From positions 1-14,010 of the forward strand of contig CAOJXM010000005.1 in assembly GCA_948465625.1 (NCBI GenBank): DNA of 14,010 nucleotides, given 5' to 3'. The DNA comes from an uncultured Clostridium sp. (GTDB taxonomy: Bacteria; Bacillota; Clostridia; TANB77; CAG-508). The notes beneath the pieces are model-generated. The model did not search any database, had not been told where the DNA came from, and saw nothing but the letters and a program-made list of their open reading frames with translations. Made by a program: the position numbers and the translations under genes. Positions 6,713 to 14,010 of the stretch are shown piece by piece (within the stretch, counting starts at the first letter, position 1; each line of letters starts with the position of its first letter).

Positions 6713-7933
6713 TTACAAATAAGAATATGGAATGCTTCTATTTTTCTCATCTAGTTGAATTAACTTATCATACATACAAATGATAGCTCCCTCTCCCACT
6801 TCTTTTCCAGCTACATTTTGAAGAATTTTAAAATTAGATATCATATCTTTTGATGGAGTGGCAGTTTTTTTAATTTCTATTGGATACAATTTCCCATCGC
6901 TTTCAATAATCAAATCAATTTCTCGTTTTTCCTTATCTCTATAATAGTAAATTGGTGGTCTTAGTTCTCCTGCATTATAATAACTCTTTATTATCTCAAC
7001 AACTACAAAATTTTCAAAAAAACTTCCTGCCATTGAACCACTTTCTAGCACCTCTTTTGTTTTCCACTTGGTTAAATAACTAGCCAATCCCGTATCTAAA
7101 AAATATACCTTGGGAGTTTTTATTGCTCTTTTCATGATATTATTGTAATATGGCTCTAAAATATATATAATGTTAGAAGCTTCTAATATGGATAACCACC
7201 TTTGTGCTGTTGGAATGCTAATTCCAACTTCCTTTGCAATACTATCTAAATTTAACATTTGACCAATTCTGCTTGCTAATGCTGTCATAAACTTTAGAAA
7301 AGTTAATCTGTCTCCTACTTGTGCTAATTTTCTTACATCTCTTTCAATATAAGTACTAACATAGGTTGAATAAAACATATCATAATCACTTTCTTTGCTA
7401 TACATTACTGGCATAGTTCCTTTGTGTATGATATCCCAAATTTCCTCATAATTAATAGGTTTTAAATGTTTTTCTCTTTCTTTTAAATATTCCTCTGTTG
7501 GTAAAAATGGTTGTTCAAAATTACTTCCTTTTATCTCCCTTATACTCAATCCTAATAAATTAAGAATTCCTACTCTTCCTGCCAAACTTTCGCTAACATC
7601 TTTCATTAAACTAAATTGCTGTGAACCTGTTAAATAAAATATGGTTTCTTCTGCTTCATCTGCTAAAATTTTAATTTGCCTAAATAAGTTTGGTGCATAT
7701 TGTACTTCATCTATAATAATGGGTGGATTATTTGACTTTAAAAACAAAGTTGAATCTTCTACTGCTAATTCATTCATAATGATATCATCCAAGGTAACAT
7801 ATTTCATGTTTGGCTTTATATTTTTTAGCATAGTTGTTTTTCCTACTTGCCTCGCCCCTGTTACTAATATAACTTTAAACATTTTTTCTTGTTTTTCAAT
7901 CATATTTTCCGCACATCGTCTAATATAATTCAT
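6713..7933 (-). CDS. AAA ATPase with DUF4143 C-terminal domain
   Basis: This 406-residue protein belongs to the widespread bacterial/archaeal ATPase family with an AAA_14-type N-terminus and DUF4143 C-terminus. Visible are Walker A GARQVGKTT (26-34), Walker B PIIIDEV (71-77) and a sensor-like LTGSQQF (101-107). A winged-helix-like segment lies at about 229-259 (LDSIAKEVGISIPTAQRWLS). A nuclease-fold-like region has FFENF, EIDLII (D340) and YPIEIKK (E353, K355), matching the D-x(n)-ExK spacing of PD-(D/E)xK proteins. Substrate and cellular role are unknown for the family, and no partner gene suggests one. A strong AAAGGAGGA lies seven bases before the ATG, and a perfect consensus promoter drives it. 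It stands alone and appears full length, with no sign of decay. Confidence 0.9.
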   Translation of the reverse strand: MNYIRRCAENMIEKQEKMFKVILVTGARQVGKTTMLKNIKPNMKYVTLDDIIMNELAVEDSTLFLKSNNPPIIIDEVQYAPNLFRQIKILADEAEETIFYLTGSQQFSLMKDVSESLAGRVGILNLLGLSIREIKGSNFEQPFLPTEEYLKEREKHLKPINYEEIWDIIHKGTMPVMYSKESDYDMFYSTYVSTYIERDVRKLAQVGDRLTFLKFMTALASRIGQMLNLDSIAKEVGISIPTAQRWLSILEASNIIYILEPYYNNIMKRAIKTPKVYFLDTGLASYLTKWKTKEVLESGSMAGSFFENFVVVEIIKSYYNAGELRPPIYYYRDKEKREIDLIIESDGKLYPIEIKKTATPSKDMISNFKILQNVAGKEVGEGAIICMYDKLIQLDEKNRSIPYSYL

Positions 7934-7973
7934 AATTCGTCCTCCTTTTTCGACTTTTTTAACATCTAATATT

Positions 7974-8002
7974 ATTATAGTCGTTTTTTAAAAAATTGTC
8001 AA
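7974..8002 (-). promoter_or_regulatory. Perfect consensus sigma-A promoter of the ATPase gene
   Basis: TTGACA (7997-8002) and TATAAT (7974-7979) match consensus at all 12 positions with a 17-bp spacer. The spacer contains TTTTTTAAAAAA. The transcript would start about 34 bases before the ATPase ATG. Confidence 0.9.
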
Positions 8003-8014
8003 TAACTTCTTTAT

Positions 8015-8038
8015 GTTGTATGAGTTTTTTCATGCAAC
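8015..8038. repeat. Inverted repeat in the UPF0182-ATPase gap
   Basis: GTTGTATGA (8015-8023) and TCATGCAAC (8030-8038) form a 9-bp hairpin with one G-U pair and a six-base loop on the plus strand; the minus-strand version has one mismatch. No T-tract follows, so it is not an obvious terminator. It lies just upstream of the ATPase promoter. Confidence 0.4.
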
Positions 8039-8077
8039 TCCAGCCACTCTTAAAGCTTCTATCAACTAACGCTTCAC

Positions 8078-8110
8078 AAAAGGCGGTTACCCCTGTAACC
8101 GCCCCTTTTT
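8078..8110 (-). terminator. Bidirectional terminator after the UPF0182 gene
   Basis: GGCGGTTAC (8082-8090) and GTAACCGCC (8095-8103) make a perfect 9-bp G+C-rich stem with a 4-nt loop. A-rich and T-rich runs flank both sides (TTTT on the minus strand, CCTTTTT on the plus strand). It starts right at the UPF0182 stop codon (8109-8111) and ends the ftsY-UPF0182 operon. Confidence 0.92.
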
Positions 8111-10928
8111 ATGGTGTTAACGCATCAATAAAATTGCCAATCAAACTATTAGTGCCTGTATCTGCTGTATTACCATTCTCTTCCTTTTTCTTTTCTTCTT
8201 CATACACCGTTTCCAATTTTTTAATCAAATCTTGCAACCTTTTCATATCTTTTCCAACCATTTCCCAGTCATTATTCTTGTTAGATGCTTCCAAATTACC
8301 ACTTGCCTTAATAATCGCATTTACCAAATCCAAAATCGTATCTGTATTTTCCACCTCAATATCCACTGCAGATTGCGATAACAACTTTTTAATGGCTCCT
8401 TCTAAGGTATCATCTATGGCTACCTTATTAAACGAAGCAACCACCACCTTTTTCAAAATTGGTGTACTCTTATTTTCATTTAATGATATTTGATAAATTG
8501 GTTGTACATACAAAATGGTATGATTAATTGGTACCATAATCATATTCTTCATCAATCTAGTTCCTGTTACATTCAAACTTTCTAATTCCTTTGCAATCGT
8601 ATCATCTTGTTCTAATAAAGTATTTAATTGCATTGGCCCTAAAATATTGCTATCCGATGAATATTTATACAAAGTCAATTGTGGTGTACCATTTACATAC
8701 TTACCTACTAGATATGCTCTTAGATTTTGCTTATCCAATGGAGTATATTGTAACACCAATCCCAATTCTTCTTCCTCTGCATCTACTGTTTTTAACATAG
8801 TATAATATGGCTCTTGTTCTACTCCTCTTGATGTCGTTTTTGTATTAGAATATTTAGCAGTTTCCCAAATATCATCACTTCGATACAATACATCTGTGCT
8901 AACATTATGGTATCTTTCTAACATATTCGCTTGAATTTTATATAAATATTTTGGATAAACAAAATATTTCGAAATTCCATCTGGTATTGTGCTATCAACA
9001 TCTTCAAACAAAGTAGGATACATATTTCGATAAGTCATTACAATTGGGTCAAACTTATCGGTAATATAGAATTGAATTGTTCCATCATACGCATCAACTA
9101 ACACTTTAACCGAATTTCTAATGTAATTAATTTGCTCTTTGATATTATCATGCTCTATTACAGAAGGTTGTGAATATGGATATTTATTCGTTACAGTATA
9201 AGCATCTAATACCCACATCAATTTTCCTTCATCTGTTACAATCATATAAGGTTCTTCATCATAAATCAAATATGGCATTACCACTTTTGCTCTTTCAATA
9301 ATATTACGATTCATTAATATTTTACTATCTGCTGTTACATTATTAGAAATCGCTAAATTAAGGTCACCTTTTTTACAAGCAATAATCAATCGGTCTAAGA
9401 AATTCAAACTTAAACCTGCTTTTCCTGTATAGTTATATTCTGCATTTTGTGAAGTATCAGTCGGATAGTCAAACTCTGCCTTATTTTTACTATTGGTAAC
9501 AATCGTATTATTCGTCTCTAACCCAAAATAAATCCTTGGATTTTCTATATAAATTGCCTGATTTTTATTCTCAAAATCTTTTTGAATATATTGCACATTT
9601 CCCAAACTATCGGTTTTAGAGGCATGTGTAATAACCGCTCCATAACCATGTGTATATTCATATGTTTTATTATTATAGGTTCGATCTCCACTACTTACAA
9701 TCTCTCTTGGTGCAATATAAAGTAGTGTATCTTTTCCATTTACTCGATATCGATTAATATTTGCATTTGGATAGGTATAATATCCTGTACTGGTTTGTGA
9801 CACATTCAATGTTTTCATATTAATATCTTCACTTACAATCGTGATATTTTCTAACAATTTTGAATTTTGTACAATCTCATCTAAACTATTATCCTCTTGA
9901 ATTTCTACTTCTTGTGTCTTAATACCATAAGCATTTTTAGTATAATCTATGTTATAAGATAAATATTGCTTTTCTTTATCTAATTCATTGGTATTAATAT
10001 AAATCAACTTAAACCCTACCATAACCGTAAACAATGCTACTAAATAAATTGGTACCGTTAATAGTGCCATTAATCCCTTTTTTAACTCTTTTACTTTGAT
10101 GTACTTAATTGCTTTCCATGCAGAAGCAATCATAACCAATGCTAATAAGCGGTAACCCCATAATTTAATGGTAACATCTGTAATTCCTGCTCCATAAATC
10201 GCAGTCGTAGAATCATCTGGTAATGTCATAAACTTTTGATGAATCATTCCTTGTGTTGTTACCAATACCATGGTTGCAATTCCAATTACTACTAACATAA
10301 TATTAAGAGTTAACTGCTTTATAATTTTTCCCTTTTTTAACGTTTCTGCATTAATTCCATCAAAATAGATATTAAAGGTTGCAATATAATAAATTGTAGC
10401 ATAAATCGTTAAGCCAATTACCATTGCAATAAAATAAAACAAAATCATCTCTATAAATGGCTTTTGAAAAATGTAAAAACTAATATCTGTATTAAAAATA
10501 GGATCATCAATGCCAAACCATGCATGATTGATAAACAATGCTACTGACTTCGTCATTGTATTAGATAATACTACACTTAAAATGATAGCACTAATAAAAG
10601 CAATTGATTTATTCGGTAACTTTGGCATTGGCTTTTTTTCTTCCTCAAAAAAATCTTTTAACCCTTTTCTGATTCTTCGATTGGTATAATAAATCGCAAC
10701 AAACAAAATAATAAAGTTAATAAACATCATTCCATATTTATACCTTAAATTTGTTTGAAATACGTCAATATACTTTTCTCCAATTTCTAGCATTTCTAGG
10801 TAAGAACCTCGATAAGACAAAAACGCAAATAATAAGAAAACCACTAAAAATCCTAAAACCAATATCACTCTTCTTTTTATTCTTTTCGTCTTCTTTGGTT
10901 CTACCGCTACTTTTTCTTGTTCCTCCAT
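8109..10928 (-). CDS. UPF0182 family multi-pass membrane protein
   Basis: A 939-residue member of UPF0182 (COG1615), normal length for the family; its function is unknown. A Lys/Arg-rich cytoplasmic start leads to about seven membrane helices (roughly 21-38, 65-82, 107-123, 158-184, 203-225, 255-273 and 285-310). A large soluble domain of about 600 residues follows, which I infer to be extracytoplasmic. The family signature DDPIFNTDISFYIFQKPF lies at 141-158, between helices 3 and 4. The C-terminal KKVVVASFNKVAIDDTLEGAI is also family-like and is followed by a low-complexity acidic/Asn-rich tail. AAAGGAG precedes the ATG, which is only 15 bp after the ftsY stop, so the two genes share a transcript. 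A strong bidirectional terminator follows directly. Confidence 0.93.
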   Translation of the reverse strand: MEEQEKVAVEPKKTKRIKRRVILVLGFLVVFLLFAFLSYRGSYLEMLEIGEKYIDVFQTNLRYKYGMMFINFIILFVAIYYTNRRIRKGLKDFFEEEKKPMPKLPNKSIAFISAIILSVVLSNTMTKSVALFINHAWFGIDDPIFNTDISFYIFQKPFIEMILFYFIAMVIGLTIYATIYYIATFNIYFDGINAETLKKGKIIKQLTLNIMLVVIGIATMVLVTTQGMIHQKFMTLPDDSTTAIYGAGITDVTIKLWGYRLLALVMIASAWKAIKYIKVKELKKGLMALLTVPIYLVALFTVMVGFKLIYINTNELDKEKQYLSYNIDYTKNAYGIKTQEVEIQEDNSLDEIVQNSKLLENITIVSEDINMKTLNVSQTSTGYYTYPNANINRYRVNGKDTLLYIAPREIVSSGDRTYNNKTYEYTHGYGAVITHASKTDSLGNVQYIQKDFENKNQAIYIENPRIYFGLETNNTIVTNSKNKAEFDYPTDTSQNAEYNYTGKAGLSLNFLDRLIIACKKGDLNLAISNNVTADSKILMNRNIIERAKVVMPYLIYDEEPYMIVTDEGKLMWVLDAYTVTNKYPYSQPSVIEHDNIKEQINYIRNSVKVLVDAYDGTIQFYITDKFDPIVMTYRNMYPTLFEDVDSTIPDGISKYFVYPKYLYKIQANMLERYHNVSTDVLYRSDDIWETAKYSNTKTTSRGVEQEPYYTMLKTVDAEEEELGLVLQYTPLDKQNLRAYLVGKYVNGTPQLTLYKYSSDSNILGPMQLNTLLEQDDTIAKELESLNVTGTRLMKNMIMVPINHTILYVQPIYQISLNENKSTPILKKVVVASFNKVAIDDTLEGAIKKLLSQSAVDIEVENTDTILDLVNAIIKASGNLEASNKNNDWEMVGKDMKRLQDLIKKLETVYEEEKKKEENGNTADTGTNSLIGNFIDALTP

Positions 10929-10943
10929 GGATACTCCTTTCTG

Positions 10944-11849
10944 CTATAAAATCGCTTTTACAAAGTCTTCACTCTTAAATATTTCCATATCATCTATTTG
11001 TTCACCTACACCAATAAACTTTACTGGTATCTTATTTTCGTCTACAATTCCAACTACCACTCCACCTTTTGCTGTTCCATCTAATTTGGTAAGTACTAAG
11101 CCTGTAATTGGTGTGGTTTCTTTAAATGCCTTTACTTGTGAGATTGCATTTTGACCAGTTGTCGCATCCAAAACCAATAACACTTCTTTTTGTGCCTCTG
11201 GTAATTCTTTCTCAATTACTCTTTGAATTTTTGATAACTCGTCCATTAAATACTTTTTATTATGCAACCTTCCTGCTGTATCACAAATTAAAACATCAGC
11301 ATTTTTCTCTTTGGTTATTTTAATCGCATCAAATACAACAGAGGCAGGGTCAATTCCTTCTTCTTTTTTTACGATATCGCAACCTGCTCGATTGGCCCAA
11401 ATCTCCAATTGTTCTACTGCTGCTGCACGAAAAGTATCTGCTGCTGCAATTACTACTTTTTTACCATCTTGTTTTAAACGATTTGCAATTTTCCCAATTG
11501 AAGTGGTTTTTCCTACTCCATTTACTCCTACTACTAATATAATAGCTGGTTTTGTATTTAATTGTAATTCTTGATTTTGTGCATCTAATATTTTTTGTAT
11601 TTCCTCTCTTAAAGCTTGTTTTACCGCTTCTGCATCTTGTATTTTTTCTTTTTTTATTCTATCTCGTAATTGCTGAATAATGGTAACAGACGTATCTAAT
11701 CCCATATCAGACATAATTAAAATTTCTTCTAATTCTTCTAATAATTCTTCATCTACTCTTCGAAATGCACGAAAGGCATTGTTTATTTTTTCATCAAATG
11801 AATTTTTGGTTTTACTCAATCCATTTTTTAATTTATCAAAAAATCCCAT
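10944..11849 (-). CDS. ftsY: Signal recognition particle receptor FtsY
   Basis: This is the GTPase that docks SRP-ribosome complexes at the membrane for co-translational insertion. The 301 residues form a minimal FtsY with N and G domains and no long acidic A domain, as in many Gram-positives. The N domain spans about 1-95. The G domain shows GVNGVGKTT (108-116), DTFRAAA (138-144), DTAGR (190-194), DATTGQ (228-233), TKLDG (254-258) and GGVVVGI, ending in the closing GVGEQIDDMEIF. The amphipathic N-terminus MGFFDKLKNGLSKTK fits membrane binding. GGAAGGA lies upstream of the ATG, and an extended -10 promoter lies about 60 bases further up. Ffh and scRNA genes are not in the window. The downstream co-transcribed UPF0182 gene encodes a large membrane protein. 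Confidence 0.97.
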   Translation of the reverse strand: MGFFDKLKNGLSKTKNSFDEKINNAFRAFRRVDEELLEELEEILIMSDMGLDTSVTIIQQLRDRIKKEKIQDAEAVKQALREEIQKILDAQNQELQLNTKPAIILVVGVNGVGKTTSIGKIANRLKQDGKKVVIAAADTFRAAAVEQLEIWANRAGCDIVKKEEGIDPASVVFDAIKITKEKNADVLICDTAGRLHNKKYLMDELSKIQRVIEKELPEAQKEVLLVLDATTGQNAISQVKAFKETTPITGLVLTKLDGTAKGGVVVGIVDENKIPVKFIGVGEQIDDMEIFKSEDFVKAIL

Positions 11850-11916
11850 TTTATTTCCTTCCTCTCCTTGCTTCTACTACCTGTAAGACTTATCTAATGT
11901 TTTATAAATTGTTACT

Positions 11917-11945
11917 ATTATATCAAAAATTGCTCGCTCTGACAA
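11917..11945 (-). promoter_or_regulatory. ftsY promoter (extended -10)
   Basis: TTGTCA (11940-11945, 5 of 6), a 17-bp spacer and TGATATAAT with TATAAT at 11917-11922. The following bases make TATAATAGTAAC, identical to the aspS promoter over 12 bases. It should drive ftsY and the UPF0182 gene. Confidence 0.8.
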
Positions 11946-11962
11946 CTACTAATTTTCTTAAG

Positions 11963-12000
11963 ATATGGTAAAGAGCTCCTATTAGAGCTCCTTACCATAT
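11963..12000 (-). terminator. 16-bp hairpin after the OB-fold gene
   Basis: Arms 11985-12000 and 11963-11978 pair over 16 bp (ATATGGTAAGGAGCTC with GAGCTCTTTACCATAT, one G-U pair on the minus strand) around a 6-nt loop. It lies 14 bp after the OB-fold gene stop. On the minus strand it is followed by CTTAAGAAAATT, not a proper U-tract. On the plus strand the stem has one A-C mismatch but TACTTTTTT follows. It probably marks the 3' end of the minus-strand transcript, by termination or as an RNA-stabilising stem. Confidence 0.65.
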
Positions 12001-12014
12001 TACTTTTTTGTCGC

Positions 12015-12737
12015 TTAAAGTCGGACTAAATGATCTACCGCAATTTCGCATGGATTGACCTGCTCCTCGCTCTCATAATAAGAACTATGCAAATGCCCAT
12101 ACACCTTGATTTTGCTATTAGTTGGTAAACACCTTGCAAAGCGAGCATTTCCCAACCATGTCATACAAGTAATCTGGTCTGCTACTTCGTTTTTCCTGAT
12201 TACTTGAAGTGTAATAGGAGCCATCTGGTATCCTTCTACAATGGTAGAAACCGGCTTTCTTTCGACAATACCTTCCAGATAGACAAAACTGGTGCAACCT
12301 TCATTGCCTGGTTGAATCGTGCCTTTGCTTAACTGGTTGCAGTTGGCAACCCAGACAAAGCTTTCTGGTTGGCTTTCAGTGTTCTTGGTACAAAACTGTC
12401 CAATGATAAGCCACTCCGTTCCAACCTGCATTTGGCTCACCTCTTGCCTTTTATCTGAAATGATTATAGGATAATACTGCAATTTGTCTCCTTCACGGTT
12501 GTAAGTAGACATCAGTACCCTATAAAGCGTTTCTTCTTCGCTTTTATAGAGTTCTTTTGGTTCCACTTTAATCACACCATATAGCTTACAAATATTGTAT
12601 GCAAAATTCTTGGTGCGACCTTGCTTCCCAATTCCTTTTAATGCTTCTTTGTGTTCCTCTTTGAGGAAGTGTATCCTCCTCTTGCTTTTCTGGCTACGAT
12701 TAAATTTATTCCGTAGCCTTTGCCGCCTTTTTGTCAT
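12015..12737 (-). CDS. Tandem OB-fold, SSB-like protein
   Basis: A 240-residue protein that I read as two OB-folds in tandem. A very basic N-terminus (MTKRRQRLRNKFNRSQKSKRR) precedes OB1 at about 70-135 (TLYRVLMSTYNREGDKLQYYP, VGTEWLIIGQF). OB2 at about 150-240 has VYLEGIVERKPV, ITCMTWLGNARFARCLP and SKIKVYGHLHSSYYE. The second half resembles single-stranded DNA-binding proteins of Clostridia, with the typical strand 1 'G-x-V', the 'W-G-N-A-R-F' strand and the final 'V-x-G-x-L-x-S' strand. It probably binds single-stranded nucleic acid in the cytoplasm; this is inference. The gene is about 40-43% G+C in the stretches I counted, against 28-38% in its neighbours, and has seven cysteines, so it may have been acquired. 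AGGAGG lies eight bases before the ATG, with its own promoter upstream. Confidence 0.65.
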   Translation of the reverse strand: MTKRRQRLRNKFNRSQKSKRRIHFLKEEHKEALKGIGKQGRTKNFAYNICKLYGVIKVEPKELYKSEEETLYRVLMSTYNREGDKLQYYPIIISDKRQEVSQMQVGTEWLIIGQFCTKNTESQPESFVWVANCNQLSKGTIQPGNEGCTSFVYLEGIVERKPVSTIVEGYQMAPITLQVIRKNEVADQITCMTWLGNARFARCLPTNSKIKVYGHLHSSYYESEEQVNPCEIAVDHLVRL

Positions 12738-12766
12738 GTCCTCATCCTCCTGCTTACTTTATTCAT
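12734..12766 (-). CDS. Possible 10-aa leader peptide of the OB-fold gene
   Basis: An ATG at 12766 with AAGGA nine bases upstream opens the short frame MNKVSRRMRT. Its TGA overlaps the OB-fold gene ATG as ATGA, and the downstream gene's AGGAGG lies inside it. This layout could couple translation of the two. There are no repeated codons of one amino acid to suggest attenuation. The small size makes chance plausible. Confidence 0.3.
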   Translation of the reverse strand: MNKVSRRMRT

Positions 12767-12849
12767 TGCTTCTTATCCTTGTAGTAATAATTTTCTAAAA
12801 ATAACCTAGAAATTACCCTACATTATCTTTACAAATAATACATGTTACC

Positions 12850-12878
12850 ATTATACCACATTATGTAAATTTTGTAAA
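12850..12878 (-). promoter_or_regulatory. OB-fold gene promoter (extended -10)
   Basis: TTTACA (12873-12878, 5 of 6), a 17-bp spacer and TGGTATAAT with TATAAT at 12850-12855. It continues TATAATGGTAAC, close to the aspS and ftsY promoters. The -35 starts four bases after the histidine kinase stop. A leader of about 106 bases follows, holding an imperfect hairpin (TAATTTCTA against TAGAAAATTA, around 12790-12817). Confidence 0.75.
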
Positions 12879-12882
12879 TATT

Positions 12883-14010
12883 TTAAATCTGCAAATCTAA
12901 TTCAAAGTAAAACTCTACTCCATTTTCCTTATTTACTACCCCATAAGCATTGTTATAATTATTCATAATTGCCTTTACCAAAGAAAGCCCAATACCGCTT
13001 CCTCCTGCCTCACGATTTCTCGAAGTATCCACTTTATAAAATCGATTCCAAATTCTACTTAAATCCTCTTCTAAAATATTTTCGCCTGTATTAAATACCT
13101 TAATCCTCACTTTATTTTTCTCTACCTTAATCTCATTTTCAATTCGAATTATCTTTTCCTTGTTTACTTCTGCTATATTTTTAATCGCATTGGTTATATA
13201 ATTGGTCAACACCTGTTCAATATAAAATTCGTCTGCTATAACTGGTATGGTTGTATTGGTATCCATTTCTAGTTTAATGTTCTTCTCCTCTAGCATCACT
13301 TGATACTTTCTTACAACCTCTTTTTCCAATTCCTCCATATTAAACTCTTTATTCTTAAACTCCCTTTTTCCATATTCTAGCTTCATTAATTCTAGTAACT
13401 GTTTTACCAATCGATCCATTTTATTCGACTCATCTAGTATTACCTCTGCATAAAACTTTCTACTTTCCTCATCCGAATTCACATTTTCGATTAAACCTTC
13501 TGCATAACCTTGTATTAAAGCAATCGGTGTTTTTAACTCATGAGACACATCCGAAATAAACTGTTTCCTCATTTCATCTATTTTCGATTTTTCCTCAATA
13601 TCCTTTTCTAGTTCAATATTTGTCTTCCTCAATTGATTAATTGTTGTTTCTAACTTATCTGACATGGTATTAATACTCTTTCCCAAATTATTTACCTCAT
13701 CATCCGTATCATTAATTCTATACTTTTTACTAAAATCCAATTTTGACATACTCTTAGCAATTTGATTTAACTCCAAAATTGGTTTCGTAAACCTTCTAGA
13801 AATAAAAGACACCACAATTCCACCAATTAAAATTGTAAAACCGCCAATTAAATATAAAAACTTATTGGATATCTTTACACTCTCTTGAATCGATGCCATT
13901 GGCAATCGAATATAAAGTTGATACCCATTATCCAAATCTGCATTCAATAAAATAAAGGTCAAACCATTCTTGGTATCCTCTGTTTTGCTCATCACAATAT
14001 TTTCATCTTG
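12883..14010 (-). CDS. Sensor histidine kinase (5' end beyond the window)
   Basis: Membrane sensor kinase of a two-component system; the frame is open to the right edge, so the N-terminus is missing. Residues are counted from the edge. The visible start is the end of an extracytoplasmic sensor region, then a membrane helix (about 50-72, FLYLIGGFTILIGGIVVSFI). A HAMP domain follows (about 74-125, RRFTKPILELNQIA), then a short coiled coil. The HisKA domain has the H-box FISDVSHELKTPIALIQGYAE (phosphorylated His about 157). The HATPase domain has an N-box QVLTNYITNAIKNI, a G1 box VFNTGENI with Asn where Asp is usual, RIWNRFYKVDTSRNREAGGSGIGLSLVKAI as F and G2 boxes, and ends at LQI. The SHELKTPIALIQGYAEGL wording fits the OmpR/PhoB-partner class. 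Its response regulator is expected just upstream, outside the window; the stimulus is unknown. Confidence 0.95.
   Translation of the reverse strand, partial: QDENIVMSKTEDTKNGLTFILLNADLDNGYQLYIRLPMASIQESVKISNKFLYLIGGFTILIGGIVVSFISRRFTKPILELNQIAKSMSKLDFSKKYRINDTDDEVNNLGKSINTMSDKLETTINQLRKTNIELEKDIEEKSKIDEMRKQFISDVSHELKTPIALIQGYAEGLIENVNSDEESRKFYAEVILDESNKMDRLVKQLLELMKLEYGKREFKNKEFNMEELEKEVVRKYQVMLEEKNIKLEMDTNTTIPVIADEFYIEQVLTNYITNAIKNIAEVNKEKIIRIENEIKVEKNKVRIKVFNTGENILEEDLSRIWNRFYKVDTSRNREAGGSGIGLSLVKAIMNNYNNAYGVVNKENGVEFYFELDLQI

Noticed and set aside
6661..6750. 30-residue N-terminal extension of the DUF5665 protein
   Set aside because: It would overlap the ATPase gene and run through the hairpin, and the added residues do not look like the family.
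7996..8493. 165-codon open frame on the plus strand
   Set aside because: It is antisense to the UPF0182 C-terminus, runs through a terminator hairpin, has no ribosome-binding site and shows low-complexity Ser/Phe composition. The other plus-strand frames across the window are rejected for the same kind of reason.

Overview
The window is AT-rich (roughly 30-38% G+C in most genes I sampled) and every recognisable gene is on the minus strand. The gene content points to the chromosome of an anaerobic, Gram-positive Clostridia-like Firmicute: a T-box-controlled thrS, UPF0182, DUF5665, ftsY, strong AGGAGG ribosome-binding sites, and a prepilin-like leader of the 'GITLIALVIT' type. No phage, transposase, CRISPR, tRNA or rRNA gene is visible.

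Layout, left to right (transcription runs right to left). At 1-66 a promoter-like site overlapped by a perfect 11-bp inverted repeat faces out of the window. Next come a small single-domain rhodanese (67-408), an intergenic gap with a cluster of four DnaA-box-like 9-mers (501-567), and a terminator followed by aspS (670-2424). A second terminator precedes thrS (2585-4504), whose leader (about 4529-4762) is a T-box riboswitch with mutually exclusive antiterminator and terminator hairpins. Upstream lies a surface protein (4848-6062) with a prepilin-like N-terminus and a formylglycine-generating-enzyme/C-type-lectin-like C-terminus. The roughly 300-bp gap at 6063-6366 holds only a possible 30-codon ORF and a start-less coiled-coil-like remnant. 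Then follow a small DUF5665 membrane protein (6367-6660), an AAA ATPase with a DUF4143 C-terminus behind a perfect consensus promoter (6713-7933), and an ftsY-UPF0182 operon (10944-11849 and 8109-10928). The last two are a tandem OB-fold, SSB-like protein with clearly higher G+C (12015-12737) and a sensor histidine kinase cut by the right edge (12883-14010).

How the genes relate. aspS, thrS and ftsY are translation and protein-targeting housekeeping genes. thrS should be induced when uncharged threonine tRNA accumulates. FtsY and the multi-pass UPF0182 protein are co-transcribed, so an SRP receptor is made together with a likely membrane client. The histidine kinase probably pairs with a response regulator beyond the right edge. 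The remaining genes look like independent single-gene units.

I do not see a clear new defence or mobile system. The most unusual points are the DnaA-box cluster, the T-box with a non-standard candidate specifier, the DUF5665 Shine-Dalgarno sequence inside a hairpin, three promoters sharing TATAATRGTAAC, and the compositionally distinct OB-fold gene with a possible leader peptide overlapping its start codon.
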